Source: Weissella kandleri
GTDB taxonomy: Bacteria; Bacillota; Bacilli; Lactobacillales; Lactobacillaceae
NCBI RefSeq assembly: GCF_001438705.1
Contig: NZ_JQBP01000001.1
Span: 263,197 to 327,196 of the forward strand
Direction: 5' to 3'
DNA length: 64,000 bases
Position numbers and translations under genes: made by a program. The notes under the pieces were generated by a model. It saw nothing but the letters and a program-made list of their open reading frames with translations, did no database searches and was not told the DNA's origin. The first letter of the stretch is position 1; each line of letters begins with the position of its first letter. Shown here one piece after another: positions 52,184 to 61,508 of this stretch.

Positions 52184-53206
52184 ATGTTAACTGAGCGACA
52201 ACGGATTATTTTAAATGCGATTATTGCTGATTACATTCATTCAGGAAAAGCCGTGGGTTCTAAAGCATTACTTGTGGATATTAAATTACCAGTAAGTTCG
52301 GCGACGATTCGCAACGAAATGGCACACTTGGAGATGCAAGGGTTGATTCAAAAGGAACACACTTCTTCTGGACGCGTGCCATCTCAACAGGGTTATCGCT
52401 ATTATGTGGATTATTTGATGTCATTGGATCGAAGTACTAATAGGGTTCAAGCGGAATTAAAGCATATGTTTAGTCGTCGGTTCCAAGAGGTTGATGATCT
52501 CTTGCAACAAGTTACTAAATATTTAGCTGATAAAACAAGATTAACGGTCTTGGCATTGAAACCAGAAGCACGCGACGTGCGTTTATCGGGATTACAATTA
52601 ATCCCAATTGATGGACAGCAGGTCATGGCGATCTTGGTAACAAATGATGGTCAGACGGTTAGTCAAAGTTTCCGATTGCCTAAAGGTGCAACGGTCCAAG
52701 AGCTACAAACAATTATTTCTTATATTAATGGAAAGTTAGTAGGACAGTCGATTCATGAAGCACTGGATAGTTTGAGTGGAGATTTACCACTAGACTTGGA
52801 GCGTACGATTCGATCACCACAAGCATTTCTACAATTGTTCGGAGATATGTTATCCCGTTCAATTCAAGATAAGGTTTTCATGGGCGGACGGTTAAACGTC
52901 ATGGACTTTGCCGCTGGGGAAAGTCTAAAAGATGTTAAAACGTTGTTTGAGCTTTTGGAAGATCCGATTGAAATGCGGCGCGTGATTGGTTCAGTAAATG
53001 ATGGAATTGTCATTCAAATTGGGGATGAAAATATTGATCCTCATTTGCGACCATATAGCTTAATGTCTACACGTTATGCTGTTCCACGGCACGGCTTTGG
53101 AGAATTAGCTATTTTGGGGCCAACCAGCATGCCATATGCTGAATTGGCCAACCTATTAACTGAGGTTAAGCAAGCAGTTGCTGAAGAATTGGTTGAATAT
53201 TATTAG
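52184..53206 (+). CDS. hrcA: Heat-inducible transcription repressor HrcA
   Basis: Represses the dnaK operon by binding CIRCE; GroEL is known to keep it active. 340 residues. The N-terminal winged helix has MLTERQRIILNAIIADYIHS, the recognition stretch SSATIRNEMAHLEMQGLIQK and the TSSGRVPSQQGYRYYVDYL motif; a GAF-like middle and dimerisation domains follow. It regulates itself through the two CIRCE sites directly upstream. Confidence 0.97.
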   Translation: MLTERQRIILNAIIADYIHSGKAVGSKALLVDIKLPVSSATIRNEMAHLEMQGLIQKEHTSSGRVPSQQGYRYYVDYLMSLDRSTNRVQAELKHMFSRRFQEVDDLLQQVTKYLADKTRLTVLALKPEARDVRLSGLQLIPIDGQQVMAILVTNDGQTVSQSFRLPKGATVQELQTIISYINGKLVGQSIHEALDSLSGDLPLDLERTIRSPQAFLQLFGDMLSRSIQDKVFMGGRLNVMDFAAGESLKDVKTLFELLEDPIEMRRVIGSVNDGIVIQIGDENIDPHLRPYSLMSTRYAVPRHGFGELAILGPTSMPYAELANLLTEVKQAVAEELVEYY

Positions 53207-53221
53207 AAAAGAGGTGTGTAC

Positions 53222-53776
53222 ATGGCGGAAAATCAAGAAGAGCGTGATGAAGTTGTAGAAGAGGTTGAAGTTGAAGAGTTAGAACCGACTGCAAACGAAG
53301 CTGAAGCTCAAAATTCAGAATCAGCAGATGATGAAGAAGTTTTGCAAGCACGTTATGACGAATTGGAAGATAAATATCTACGTGTTAACGCAGAAATGCA
53401 AAATATGCAAAGCCGATTTGCTAAAGAGCAAGCCACAGCTTTAAAATATGCCACGCAAAAGTTGGCAAAATCAATTTTGCCAGCCTTAGACAATTTAGAA
53501 CGCGCCGTGCAAGTTGAAACGGATAGCGAGACTTCTCAACAACTTAAGACAGGAGTTGAGATGGTTTCTAAGACGTTGATTAAAGCCTTAGAAGATAACG
53601 ATATTCATGCTGTTGGAGCAGTTGGGGAGCAATTTGATCCAGAGATTCATCAGTCAGTACAAACGGCACCAGCCGATGAAGATCATCCTGCTGATACGAT
53701 TGCACAGGTTTTGCAAAAAGGTTATGTCTTGGCCGATCGCGTTGTTCGCCCAGCCATGGTCGTAATTTATAACTAA
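53222..53776 (+). CDS. grpE: Nucleotide exchange factor GrpE
   Basis: Releases ADP from DnaK. 184 residues from ATG 53222 (an in-frame GTG 53216 is possible but less well placed after AAGAGG). A very acidic, disordered N-terminus (about 1-45) precedes a long coiled coil and a C-terminal beta domain (GEQFDPEIHQSVQT, LQKGYVLADRVVRPAMVVI). Second gene of the operon. Confidence 0.96.
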   Translation: MAENQEERDEVVEEVEVEELEPTANEAEAQNSESADDEEVLQARYDELEDKYLRVNAEMQNMQSRFAKEQATALKYATQKLAKSILPALDNLERAVQVETDSETSQQLKTGVEMVSKTLIKALEDNDIHAVGAVGEQFDPEIHQSVQTAPADEDHPADTIAQVLQKGYVLADRVVRPAMVVIYN

Positions 53777-53799
53777 AATTAAAAGTGAGGTATTAAGTT

Positions 53800-55623
53800 A
53801 TGTCAAAGATTATTGGAATTGATTTAGGAACTACAAACTCTGCTGTTGCTGTTATGGAAGGTGGAGAGCCAAAGATTATCACTAATCCTAATGGGGGACG
53901 GACAACACCATCTGTTGTTTCATTTAAGAATGGTGAGACACAAGTTGGTGATACAGCTAAACGTCAAGCCATGACGAACCCTGACACTGTGATTTCAATT
54001 AAGTCACACATGGGTGAAGAAGGATATAAGGTTAATGCGGGTGGTAAGGATTATACACCTGAAGAAATCTCAGCTATGATTTTGCAATACATCAAGAAGT
54101 ATGCTGAAGATTACCTAGGTGAGACAGTCGATAAGGCTGTTATTACAGTACCTGCTTACTTTAACGATGCCCAACGTCAAGCTACTAAGAACGCTGGAAA
54201 GGTTGCTGGCTTAGAAGTTGAGCGGATTATCAATGAGCCAACAGCTGCAGCTTTGGCTTATGGTCTTGGTGATTTGGATAAGGATGAAAAAATCTTGGTT
54301 TATGACCTTGGTGGAGGAACCTTTGACGTTTCAATCCTTGAATTAGGTGATGGAGTGTTTGAAGTTTTGTCAACTTCTGGTGATACACATCTTGGTGGAG
54401 ATGACTTTGATGCTAAGATTATCGACTGGTTGGCTGACGACTTCAAGACAGAAAACGGCGTAGATTTGAAGCAAGATGCTTTGGCAATGCAACGTTTGAA
54501 GGAAGCTGCAGAGACGGCTAAGAAGACATTGTCACAGGCCACTGAAGCACAAATTGATTTGCCATTTATCGCTTCATCAGATAATGGTCCTTTGCACATC
54601 CAAACGACATTGACGCGTGCTAAGTTCAACCAATTAACACTTGACTTGGTTGAGCGGACTAAGGCTTCGGTTGAGACTGCTTTGAAGGATGCTGGGTTGA
54701 GCAATTCTGATATTGATCAAGTGATCTTAAATGGTGGTTCAACTCGTATCCCTGCCGTTCAAGAATTCGTTAAGGACTTAACTGGAAAGGAACCTAACCA
54801 CTCAATCAATCCTGACGAAGCGGTTGCTTTGGGAGCTGCTGTTCAAGGTGGTGTGATTACTGGTGATGTTAAGGATGTTGTACTTTTGGACGTTACACCT
54901 TTGACACTTGGAATTGAGACAATGGGTGGGGTCTTTACAAAGTTGATTGATCGTAACACGACTATCCCAACTTCTAAGTCACAAGTCTTCTCAACTGCTG
55001 CTGATAATCAACCTGCTGTTGATATCCACGTCTTGCAAGGGGAGCGTGCGATGGCTGCTGACAACAAGACTTTGGGACGTTTCCAATTAGCAGATATTCC
55101 TGCTGCTCCTCGTGGTGTTCCACAAATCGAGGTTAAGTTTGACATTGACCGTAACGGAATCGTAACGGTTTCTGCCAAGGACTTAGGAACGCAAAAGGAA
55201 CAAAAGATCACCATCCAAAATTCAGGTACATTGTCAGATGAAGAGATTGAGAAGATGATGAATGATGCCAAGGCCAATGAAGAAGCCGATAAGAAGCGTA
55301 AGGAAGAAGTTGATTTGCGTAATGACGTTGATCAAATGATCTTTACTGCTGAGAAGACTTTGGATGATACTGGTGATAAGTTGAGCGATGATGATAAGAA
55401 GCCAGTTCAAGATGCTTTAAATGATTTGAAGTCAGCCAAAGAAGCGGATGATTTGGATCAGATGAAGGAAAAGAAGGAAGCTTTGGAAAAGGTTTCACAA
55501 GAATTAGCAGTTAAGTTGTATCAACAAGCTGCTCCAGAACAAGGAGCTGACGGTGCTGACGGTGCCAAGGATGACGACAATACTGTTGATGGTGACTTCG
55601 AGGACGTATCAGATAAGAAGTAA
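53800..55623 (+). CDS. dnaK: Chaperone DnaK (Hsp70)
   Basis: ATP-driven folding chaperone. 607 residues. ATPase signatures [29 protein letters not shown] and [14 protein letters not shown]; the linker [14 protein letters not shown], substrate-binding domain and helical lid follow. The C-terminal tail is acidic (FEDVSDKK). As in other Gram-positives it lacks the ~24-residue loop of E. coli DnaK. Strong codon bias. Followed by a hairpin before dnaJ. Confidence 0.98.
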   Translation: MSKIIGIDLGTTNSAVAVMEGGEPKIITNPNGGRTTPSVVSFKNGETQVGDTAKRQAMTNPDTVISIKSHMGEEGYKVNAGGKDYTPEEISAMILQYIKKYAEDYLGETVDKAVITVPAYFNDAQRQATKNAGKVAGLEVERIINEPTAAALAYGLGDLDKDEKILVYDLGGGTFDVSILELGDGVFEVLSTSGDTHLGGDDFDAKIIDWLADDFKTENGVDLKQDALAMQRLKEAAETAKKTLSQATEAQIDLPFIASSDNGPLHIQTTLTRAKFNQLTLDLVERTKASVETALKDAGLSNSDIDQVILNGGSTRIPAVQEFVKDLTGKEPNHSINPDEAVALGAAVQGGVITGDVKDVVLLDVTPLTLGIETMGGVFTKLIDRNTTIPTSKSQVFSTAADNQPAVDIHVLQGERAMAADNKTLGRFQLADIPAAPRGVPQIEVKFDIDRNGIVTVSAKDLGTQKEQKITIQNSGTLSDEEIEKMMNDAKANEEADKKRKEEVDLRNDVDQMIFTAEKTLDDTGDKLSDDDKKPVQDALNDLKSAKEADDLDQMKEKKEALEKVSQELAVKLYQQAAPEQGADGADGAKDDDNTVDGDFEDVSDKK

Positions 55624-55663
55624 TTTGGTAGGGGAAATCGAATAACCATTGGATTGAACAAAG

Positions 55664-55686
55664 ATGGGCTGTAAGGCTCATTTTTA
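55664..55686 (+). terminator. Weak terminator/attenuator between dnaK and dnaJ
   Basis: 7-bp stem ATGGGCT / GGCTCAT with G-U pairs, loop GTAA, followed by TTTTT. Probably lets part of the transcripts stop after dnaK. Confidence 0.6.
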
Positions 55687-55718
55687 TACATATAAAAGAA
55701 AGTAGAGGCAGGTTTCCC

Positions 55719-56621
55719 ATGAATAATACTAAATTATATGAAACCTTGGGAGTTGATCAGAACGCATCCCAAGATGAAATTAAAAAAGCATACCGTAAGT
55801 TATCCAAAAAATACCATCCTGATTTGAACAAAGAGCCAGGAGCTGAAGAGAAGTATAAAGAGGTGCAAGAAGCTTTTGAGACCTTAGGGGATGATCAAAA
55901 GCGGTCCGCTTATGACCAATTTGGTACAACTGGTGACCAACAAGGCTTTGGTGGTCAAGGTGGTTTTGGAGGCCAGGGTGGCTTTGGGGGTTATTCAGAC
56001 TTTGGTGATATCTTTAGCCAAATGTTTGGGGGAGCTTTTGATCCTAATCGGCCACGACAAGGTTCAGACTTACAATATCGGTTACATTTGAGCTTTGATG
56101 AAGCCATTGCTGGTAAGGAAGTTGATATTGAGTACAGTCGATTAGGGGCTAATGGCCAAAATGAGCAAAAGAAGGTTAAGATAACGGTACCTGCAGGAGT
56201 TGAAGACGGTCAACAAATGCGCATGGCTGGGTATGGTGAAGCCGGAACTAATGGTGGACCATTTGGTGATTTGTTTGTGGTATTCAATGTTGCACCTTCT
56301 AAGGACGGCTTTGAACGTGATGGCGCAGATGTTTATTTGCAACAACCTTTGGACTTTGCAACGGCTACTTTAGGTGGCGAAATCGTTGTTAAGACGGTGC
56401 AAGGTGAAGCAAAATTGAAGATTCCAGCCGGAACGTCTAACGGTAAGCGATTCCGTCTTCGTGGTAAAGGTGCTCCACGTTTGCGTGGCACGGGAACCGG
56501 TGATCAATATGTAATTGTTTACATTGATGTGCCAACGAAGTTATCAAGGGATCAACAAGATGCTTTGAAGCAATACCAAGCAGCTATGAATGGTCAACAT
56601 AAGAAGGGTTTCTTCGGATAG
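55719..56621 (+). CDS. DnaJ-like Hsp40 without zinc finger (type B)
   Basis: Co-chaperone that stimulates DnaK ATPase. The J domain (1-70) is intact with the HPD tripeptide (KKYHPDLNK). It is followed by a Gly/Phe region with three GFGGQG-type repeats (about 75-95) and two C-terminal beta domains ([39 protein letters not shown]). There are no CxxCxGxG zinc repeats and only 300 residues, against about 375-380 for true DnaJ. It resembles CbpA/type-B J-proteins but occupies the place of dnaJ in the hrcA-grpE-dnaK operon. Confidence 0.92.
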   Translation: MNNTKLYETLGVDQNASQDEIKKAYRKLSKKYHPDLNKEPGAEEKYKEVQEAFETLGDDQKRSAYDQFGTTGDQQGFGGQGGFGGQGGFGGYSDFGDIFSQMFGGAFDPNRPRQGSDLQYRLHLSFDEAIAGKEVDIEYSRLGANGQNEQKKVKITVPAGVEDGQQMRMAGYGEAGTNGGPFGDLFVVFNVAPSKDGFERDGADVYLQQPLDFATATLGGEIVVKTVQGEAKLKIPAGTSNGKRFRLRGKGAPRLRGTGTGDQYVIVYIDVPTKLSRDQQDALKQYQAAMNGQHKKGFFG

Positions 56622-56680
56622 TGACTAAAATAAAAGATACTTTATCTGTAAATGATTAAATTTTTAAAAGTTTAATGAAG

Positions 56681-56717
56681 TCTTCATGATAGTGATACTG
56701 TTGTGAAGATTTTTTTG
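56681..56717 (+). terminator. Rho-independent terminator after the dnaJ-like gene
   Basis: 12-bp stem TCTTCATGATAG / CTGTTGTGAAGA with three G-U pairs, loop TGATA, then seven T. Confidence 0.88.
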
Positions 56718-56787
56718 TTATGATAAACTTACTGGCACTTAAGAAAAATGAAATGCGTAATTATATTTGAAATGGGGACTGAATCAA

Positions 56788-57060
56788 ATGAACTTAGGAC
56801 AGTTCAAGCAAGCCACGCAAGACATGGCGGCGACTTATCAACTTTGGAGTCGATTTAATCAACAAGCGTTGCCTTTATTGATGATGAGTGGCTATACTGA
56901 TCAAATTATCTTGACGCCCCATATCAATGGACGCTTGACTTTGGCTGATTTACGCAACATACCAGATAATAATGAACGAAATCTATTAATTAAATGGGAA
57001 AATCAACAACAGTTAGTCTTTGGCTATCATATTCAAGGGTGCCAATTGTACCTGGGTTAG
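56788..57060 (+). CDS. Small protein of unknown function
   Basis: 90 residues from ATG 56788 (TTG 56767 is a longer option). Cytoplasmic by appearance: no signal or membrane helix. A helical N-terminal half (QFKQATQDMAATYQLWSRFN) and a more beta-like C-terminal half. Not recognised. Its stop codon overlaps the ribosome binding site of the next gene, so the two are probably coupled. Confidence 0.65.
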   Translation: MNLGQFKQATQDMAATYQLWSRFNQQALPLLMMSGYTDQIILTPHINGRLTLADLRNIPDNNERNLLIKWENQQQLVFGYHIQGCQLYLG

Positions 57061-57068
57061 GAGAAGAT

Positions 57069-57803
57069 ATGCAAAAAAATAAAAAATATTGGTGGATTGG
57101 CGGAACGGTAGTAGTACTCGGTGCGATCCTGATGGGTGGCTGGTTATTGTTGGATCGGCAACAACAAATTAAAAAAACAGCGCAAGAACCATCGATTAAG
57201 AATCAAGATAAACCGCTCCAGGATGGGGCGGTTGGAAAAAATAATCAACGGCGCTATAAAATTAGTAAGCAAGAGCAGCAATCAAAGCAATACGTTAGCT
57301 CAGGTAACTTAACGCAACCAGGACAATTTAGTATTAGTCCAGCAGGTAATCGTACTGAATTAAAGTTGTTACAGGATCTAAATGGGAAAATGGTGGTCGA
57401 TCAGCAGGCACAGTATAATTTACAACAAGTGAAGTGGCAACTTAATACTCCGAAAACGGATGAGGCTTTGAGAATGGCCCAAATGGCTTTTAATTCACGT
57501 GACGTGCAAGGCGATTATCAAAACTTAATTATTAAATATCAAATTAAAAATCTTAGTAATCATCCTTTACAGATGGACGGGGTTAAAGCGGTGGTACTAA
57601 ACCAAGATTATGAAGCCAATACTTTGAGTGGGTTGGATAATGATGCGCGGCTAGCTAATCAAGAGATTCAACCGGGGGCTATACAAGACAGCTTTGTAAC
57701 GGTTTTGATTCCGCATCGTCTAGCTAATCAAGTTCAAAAAGTGCAAGTGCACTTTTCGCAAGAAGCGGTCGTGGATTTTGCTATAATCCCAGAGGAAGGA
57801 TAA
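57069..57803 (+). CDS. Membrane-anchored extracellular protein, DUF4352-like
   Basis: 244 residues. N-terminal membrane helix (YWWIGGTVVVLGAILMGGWLLL), then a polar linker (about 30-90) and a C-terminal beta domain (about 115-240) whose pattern YQNLIIKYQIKNLSNHPLQM and IQPGAIQDSFVTVLIP resembles the immunoglobulin-like DUF4352/DUF5067 group. Assignment is by pattern only. ATG 57069 follows AGGAGAAG; the much longer in-frame start at 56994 lies inside the previous gene. Confidence 0.72.
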   Translation: MQKNKKYWWIGGTVVVLGAILMGGWLLLDRQQQIKKTAQEPSIKNQDKPLQDGAVGKNNQRRYKISKQEQQSKQYVSSGNLTQPGQFSISPAGNRTELKLLQDLNGKMVVDQQAQYNLQQVKWQLNTPKTDEALRMAQMAFNSRDVQGDYQNLIIKYQIKNLSNHPLQMDGVKAVVLNQDYEANTLSGLDNDARLANQEIQPGAIQDSFVTVLIPHRLANQVQKVQVHFSQEAVVDFAIIPEEG

Positions 57804-57808
57804 CAGTG

Positions 57809-58441
57809 ATGCAAAGAAATAAAATGTATATTTTTGCGAAGCGTTTTGTTGATATTTCAGTATCGATGTTTGCTTTAATCATTTTAGCGCCATTCTTTTT
57901 GATTATGATGCTTTTTTATACCTTTGGTGAAAATAAAGGGCCCATTTTTTATCGACAGAGACGGATTGGCGAACAAGGGAAACCCTTTTATATTTTTAAA
58001 TTTCGGTCAATGGTGGTCGGCGCTGAACAAAAATTATATGATAATCCGGCATTATATGCTAAGTTCGTCGCTAATGGGTATAAATTGCCCACAGCTGAAG
58101 ATCCGCGGATAACTAAATTTGGAGCTTTCATACGTAGAACAAGCATTGACGAATTACCTCAATTTTTGAATATACTAATTGGAGATATGACCGTTATCGG
58201 TCCGCGTCCAGTGGTGGAGAAAGAATTGAAAGAATATGAGACGCCAGAACGAGTGGCCAAATTATTATCTGTTCGGCCGGGAGCGATGGGCCTATGGCAA
58301 GGTAGTGGACGTAGTGAGATTCAATACCCGGAACGTGCTGATATTGAATTAGAATATGTCGACCATCCTAATTTGTGGTTTGATTTTGTAGTTTTGTTTA
58401 AAAATTTTGGAGCTGTATTTACGGCGCGTGGTGCCGAATAG
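57809..58441 (+). CDS. Bacterial sugar transferase (undecaprenyl-phosphate sugar phosphotransferase)
   Basis: Starts glycan synthesis by placing a sugar-1-phosphate on undecaprenyl phosphate (small WcaJ/CpsE/PglC-like monotopic enzyme). 210 residues. A membrane segment (VSMFALIILAPFFLIMMLFY) is followed by FYRQRRIGEQGKPFYIFKFR, the catalytic RTSIDELPQFLNIL (Asp-Glu pair) and GDMTVIGPRPVVEKE. It stands alone here, without other capsule genes next to it, so it may serve a pathway encoded elsewhere. Start ATG 57809 has AGGAAGGA upstream. Confidence 0.92.
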   Translation: MQRNKMYIFAKRFVDISVSMFALIILAPFFLIMMLFYTFGENKGPIFYRQRRIGEQGKPFYIFKFRSMVVGAEQKLYDNPALYAKFVANGYKLPTAEDPRITKFGAFIRRTSIDELPQFLNILIGDMTVIGPRPVVEKELKEYETPERVAKLLSVRPGAMGLWQGSGRSEIQYPERADIELEYVDHPNLWFDFVVLFKNFGAVFTARGAE

Positions 58442-58471
58442 TAAGTGATATTGAAATAATATAGATAAATA

Positions 58472-58522
58472 GCGGTCAATGTATCCTGATTGAATAAAAC
58501 GGGTGCGTTGACCGTCGTTTTA
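58472..58522 (+). terminator. Long-loop hairpin upstream of the MFS gene
   Basis: 10-bp stem GCGGTCAATG / CGTTGACCGT (G-U pairs at two places) with a 24-nt loop, then CGTTTTAT. Terminator of the sugar transferase gene, or a leader structure. Confidence 0.5.
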
Positions 58523-58538
58523 TACGAGGAATTGTGTA

Positions 58539-59750
58539 ATGGTTGAAGTAAAAAAAGTGGAGAAGCAAAATTTTAGTGCCCCGTTGTTAGGTTCTAATTT
58601 TGCGTCGGTGTTTGGAGAAGGAATTTATCATTTTGCGTTAAATTGGTTTTTAGTGGCAAGTTTTGGTAATGCTAAAATTTTAGGTTGGCTAACTGGCTTT
58701 GGCTTTTTGGTTTTTATGGCGTGTGATTTGGTCGTGGGGATTTTGTTGGATCGTTACAATCGTAAGTATCTCTTAGCTGGGGCGGACCTGATAGGCGGTA
58801 TATTTATTATGGGATTGGCCTTTGTGCTAAATCCGAACCAACCGCAAATTTGGGTTCTGTTTTTAGTTACTTTAGTATTGAATGTTGATATTTCATTTGC
58901 ATATCCGGCGGGGAGAACCTTGTTGCCAGATGTTATTAAGCCAGAACGGGTCCCAGTAGTAAACGCGATGATTAGTATGGCATTTACTACTGGGCAAGCG
59001 TTAGGACCGTTAGCGGGTGGTTTCTTGATGGCGTTTAAATGGATGAACTTGCGGGACTTTTTGTTGATTTATAGTGGGTTGTTGATTTTGACCGCGGGGA
59101 TTAATGCGTTGATAAAGTATCGTCCTGATTCGGGACAGAGTGTTAAAGAACCTATGTGGCGCGGAATTGTGGCTGGTGGTAAGTATGTTTTGAATACACC
59201 ACAACTATTAGAATCGATGTTAATTGCGATGTGGTCCAATTTCTTTTTTGAAGGTTTCTTAGTCATTACGCCTTATTTAATTCAAAAGGTTTATGGTGGG
59301 ACAGCCGGATCATATTCAAAAATGTTGTCCTTTGCAGCTATTGCCGGTTTATTAATGGGACTTCTCTTGTCGCGGATTCCTAAATTGAATCAGATTAAAA
59401 CCTTGTATGTTGATTTAAGTTTATTGGGGGTAGCTTATTTGTGTGCGGCGATTTTCCCATCCTTGCCAGTGTTGGCGGGAGTCGTTGTACTTTCAGGAGC
59501 CGTTCGAGCGGCTACGACGGTTAAGGTGAATACAACTAACCAACAGACGAGTAGCCGCGAGTTCTTGGGTCGTGTGATGAGCATTACTTTCTTTTCGATC
59601 GATTTGTGGGTGCCTTTAATTGTGATTTTGGTGGGCTATCTGGTCGAACCATTAGGCAGTTCGATTCTTTATGGTTTTGGTGGTCTATTGTTGATTGGGA
59701 TTTGGAGCATTTTTGCTTTTACCTGGCGTCAAAAGCGACATGCAATTTAA
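58539..59750 (+). CDS. Major facilitator superfamily transporter
   Basis: 403 residues, about 12 membrane helices. Motif A-like loop DRYNRKYLLAGADLIGG between helices 2 and 3, and PDVIKPERVPVVNAMISM (MFS drug-efflux relatives) are seen. The fold fits the MFS_3/enterobactin-exporter-like group. Substrate unknown; drug or metabolite efflux is a guess. AGGA ribosome binding site, followed by a strong terminator. Confidence 0.88.
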   Translation: MVEVKKVEKQNFSAPLLGSNFASVFGEGIYHFALNWFLVASFGNAKILGWLTGFGFLVFMACDLVVGILLDRYNRKYLLAGADLIGGIFIMGLAFVLNPNQPQIWVLFLVTLVLNVDISFAYPAGRTLLPDVIKPERVPVVNAMISMAFTTGQALGPLAGGFLMAFKWMNLRDFLLIYSGLLILTAGINALIKYRPDSGQSVKEPMWRGIVAGGKYVLNTPQLLESMLIAMWSNFFFEGFLVITPYLIQKVYGGTAGSYSKMLSFAAIAGLLMGLLLSRIPKLNQIKTLYVDLSLLGVAYLCAAIFPSLPVLAGVVVLSGAVRAATTVKVNTTNQQTSSREFLGRVMSITFFSIDLWVPLIVILVGYLVEPLGSSILYGFGGLLLIGIWSIFAFTWRQKRHAI

Positions 59751-59763
59751 TTGAAACAAAATT

Positions 59764-59793
59764 AGCTTGTGCCATGGGCATAAGCTTTTTATT
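59764..59793 (+). terminator. Rho-independent terminator after the MFS gene
   Basis: 10-bp stem AGCTTGTGCC / GGCATAAGCT (one G-U), loop ATG, T-run. Confidence 0.9.
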
Positions 59794-60050
59794 TTGGGCA
59801 AATTTAGGCGGTTAGATCGAGTTTTGACTGGTAAAATGCCGCTGTCTATACATAGAAATAAGTGTTTAGATCACCTTCTTACTAAAAGTCAGAAATGTGC
59901 CAGTGAAAGGGTAAAAAAAGCAACATTTGATACTATATGTGATGGTATAGTAAATAAAGATTGTTAATCCTAAAATTTGGAGTATAAAATATTTGGTTGC
60001 TTCTTAATTATGGAAAAAGATATAAAATTTAGTGATTACAGGTGGTAAAT
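59794..60050. other. AT-rich leader region before gtfA
   Basis: No gene is seen. It carries the gtfA promoter -10 box (59943-59951) and a roughly 90-nt leader before the gtfA start. Confidence 0.5.
59943..59951 (+). promoter_or_regulatory. Extended -10 promoter of the gtfA-gtfB-adhesin operon
   Basis: TGGTATAGT (-10 TATAGT with TGn). A TTGATA upstream (59927) is only 13 bp away, so it relies on the extended -10. Confidence 0.45.
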
Positions 60051-61508
60051 ATGAATTTTTTTGTAAATAAGGCGATGGGCCATGGAAATAGTGGCGTTGA
60101 ACATGCACAGTTTTATCGCGCAGATCTTTTTAAGAGTAAAAATATTTCGTTTAAGTATATTTTTACGGAACTTTTACCCGATTTACATCAACATATGCAT
60201 GAATGGAAAATTCAAGAAGATGAAGTCATTAATATTTTCGATTTTTTCATGAGTAGCAATCCGGATCAGTACTTGGAAAAAGGCTTAACCACACCTTATG
60301 AAGCCCCGGAAAAATATAAAACCACAAAAGATTTTACGGATACACATCGGTTGGCAACGAGGCGCTCCACGGCGGGCTATACGATTGAAATTTTGAAAAA
60401 CAAACGTTATTCTGACGAGCGTAAATTATATCTGGTTGGGGATGACCGTTATTTCTTAAAAAATGGACCGATTGAGATGATGTGGCATGTGCATGAAGGC
60501 CCTGGTGACTGGCGTCAAATGCGTTCTATTACAATTAATAATTTTAAAGGTGAATTCTTACGATTTGAAGCGTTTGATGATTTAATAATGTATTTTTATC
60601 AATATTTAAATAAATTCTTTCAAAAGAATGTTTATATTATCGATCGAGGGGTTGAAAACGAAGAGGCTTTAGTCAAGCTCAAGCAACAAGGTGGTAATTT
60701 CAAATTAGTTGACATTGTACATGCTGCGCATCTTTCTAGATTCCAGGCAGGACATCCACTATGGAATAACTATTATCAATTTATGTTTGATCATATCGAG
60801 ATGATGGATAGGGTCGTAGTCGCGACGGAATTACAGCAAAAAGAAATCGTGAGTGATTTGGCACGAGTTGGGATTGATGCTCAATCCACCGTGAAAATGA
60901 TTCCAGTGGGGGGCGTAGAAAAAGTGATGCCACCACATCGTTTAAACGGAAAACAGGTTAAATTTGTAACGGCTTCGCGTTTACATCCGGAAAAACATAT
61001 TAGTCAAATTGTACAAGCCCTTAAAATTTTGATTGATGCAGGGTATGATGCAACCTTAGATATTTATGGGGCAGGGTCAGATGAATTACCATTAAAAAAT
61101 TTGATTAAAGAGCTCAAATTGGAGGGGTTTGCACATGTTCTCGGTTTGAGCCAACATGTTCCCCGTGATATTCAGGATGATGACGTTTTTATTTCTGCCT
61201 CATATTCGGAAGGCTTTGGCTTGACGAATTTAGAAGCTTTAGGGGCAGGATTACCATTAATTTCATATGCGAATAAATATGGGGCCCAAGAATTAGTGGC
61301 GGATAAAAAGAATGGTTATTTGGTTGATTTTGAGAATTCAATGAATGACCAGGCTGTTGCACAGAATATTGTTAACTTAGCTGAAGCGATGAAAAAGGTT
61401 TATGTCAATTATGACCGATTAGCACGTGGAGCACATAAGACAGCAAAAAATTATCAAAATGCGGTGATTGCAAACCTTTGGTCTGAGTTTATGGAGGAGT
61501 TGGGATGA
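60051..61508 (+). CDS. gtfA: Accessory Sec glycosyltransferase GtfA
   Basis: First enzyme of serine-rich adhesin glycosylation: adds GlcNAc to Ser/Thr, normally as a GtfA-GtfB complex. 485 residues. N-terminus NKAMGHGNSGVEHAQFYRAD and FTELLPDLHQHMHEW are typical of GtfA. The GT-B C-domain has VTASRLHPEKHISQIVQALK and SYSEGFGLTNLEALGAGLPL (nucleotide-sugar binding, E-x7-E type). Start ATG 60051 with GGTGG upstream. Its stop overlaps gtfB by 4 bases. Confidence 0.93.
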   Translation: MNFFVNKAMGHGNSGVEHAQFYRADLFKSKNISFKYIFTELLPDLHQHMHEWKIQEDEVINIFDFFMSSNPDQYLEKGLTTPYEAPEKYKTTKDFTDTHRLATRRSTAGYTIEILKNKRYSDERKLYLVGDDRYFLKNGPIEMMWHVHEGPGDWRQMRSITINNFKGEFLRFEAFDDLIMYFYQYLNKFFQKNVYIIDRGVENEEALVKLKQQGGNFKLVDIVHAAHLSRFQAGHPLWNNYYQFMFDHIEMMDRVVVATELQQKEIVSDLARVGIDAQSTVKMIPVGGVEKVMPPHRLNGKQVKFVTASRLHPEKHISQIVQALKILIDAGYDATLDIYGAGSDELPLKNLIKELKLEGFAHVLGLSQHVPRDIQDDDVFISASYSEGFGLTNLEALGAGLPLISYANKYGAQELVADKKNGYLVDFENSMNDQAVAQNIVNLAEAMKKVYVNYDRLARGAHKTAKNYQNAVIANLWSEFMEELG

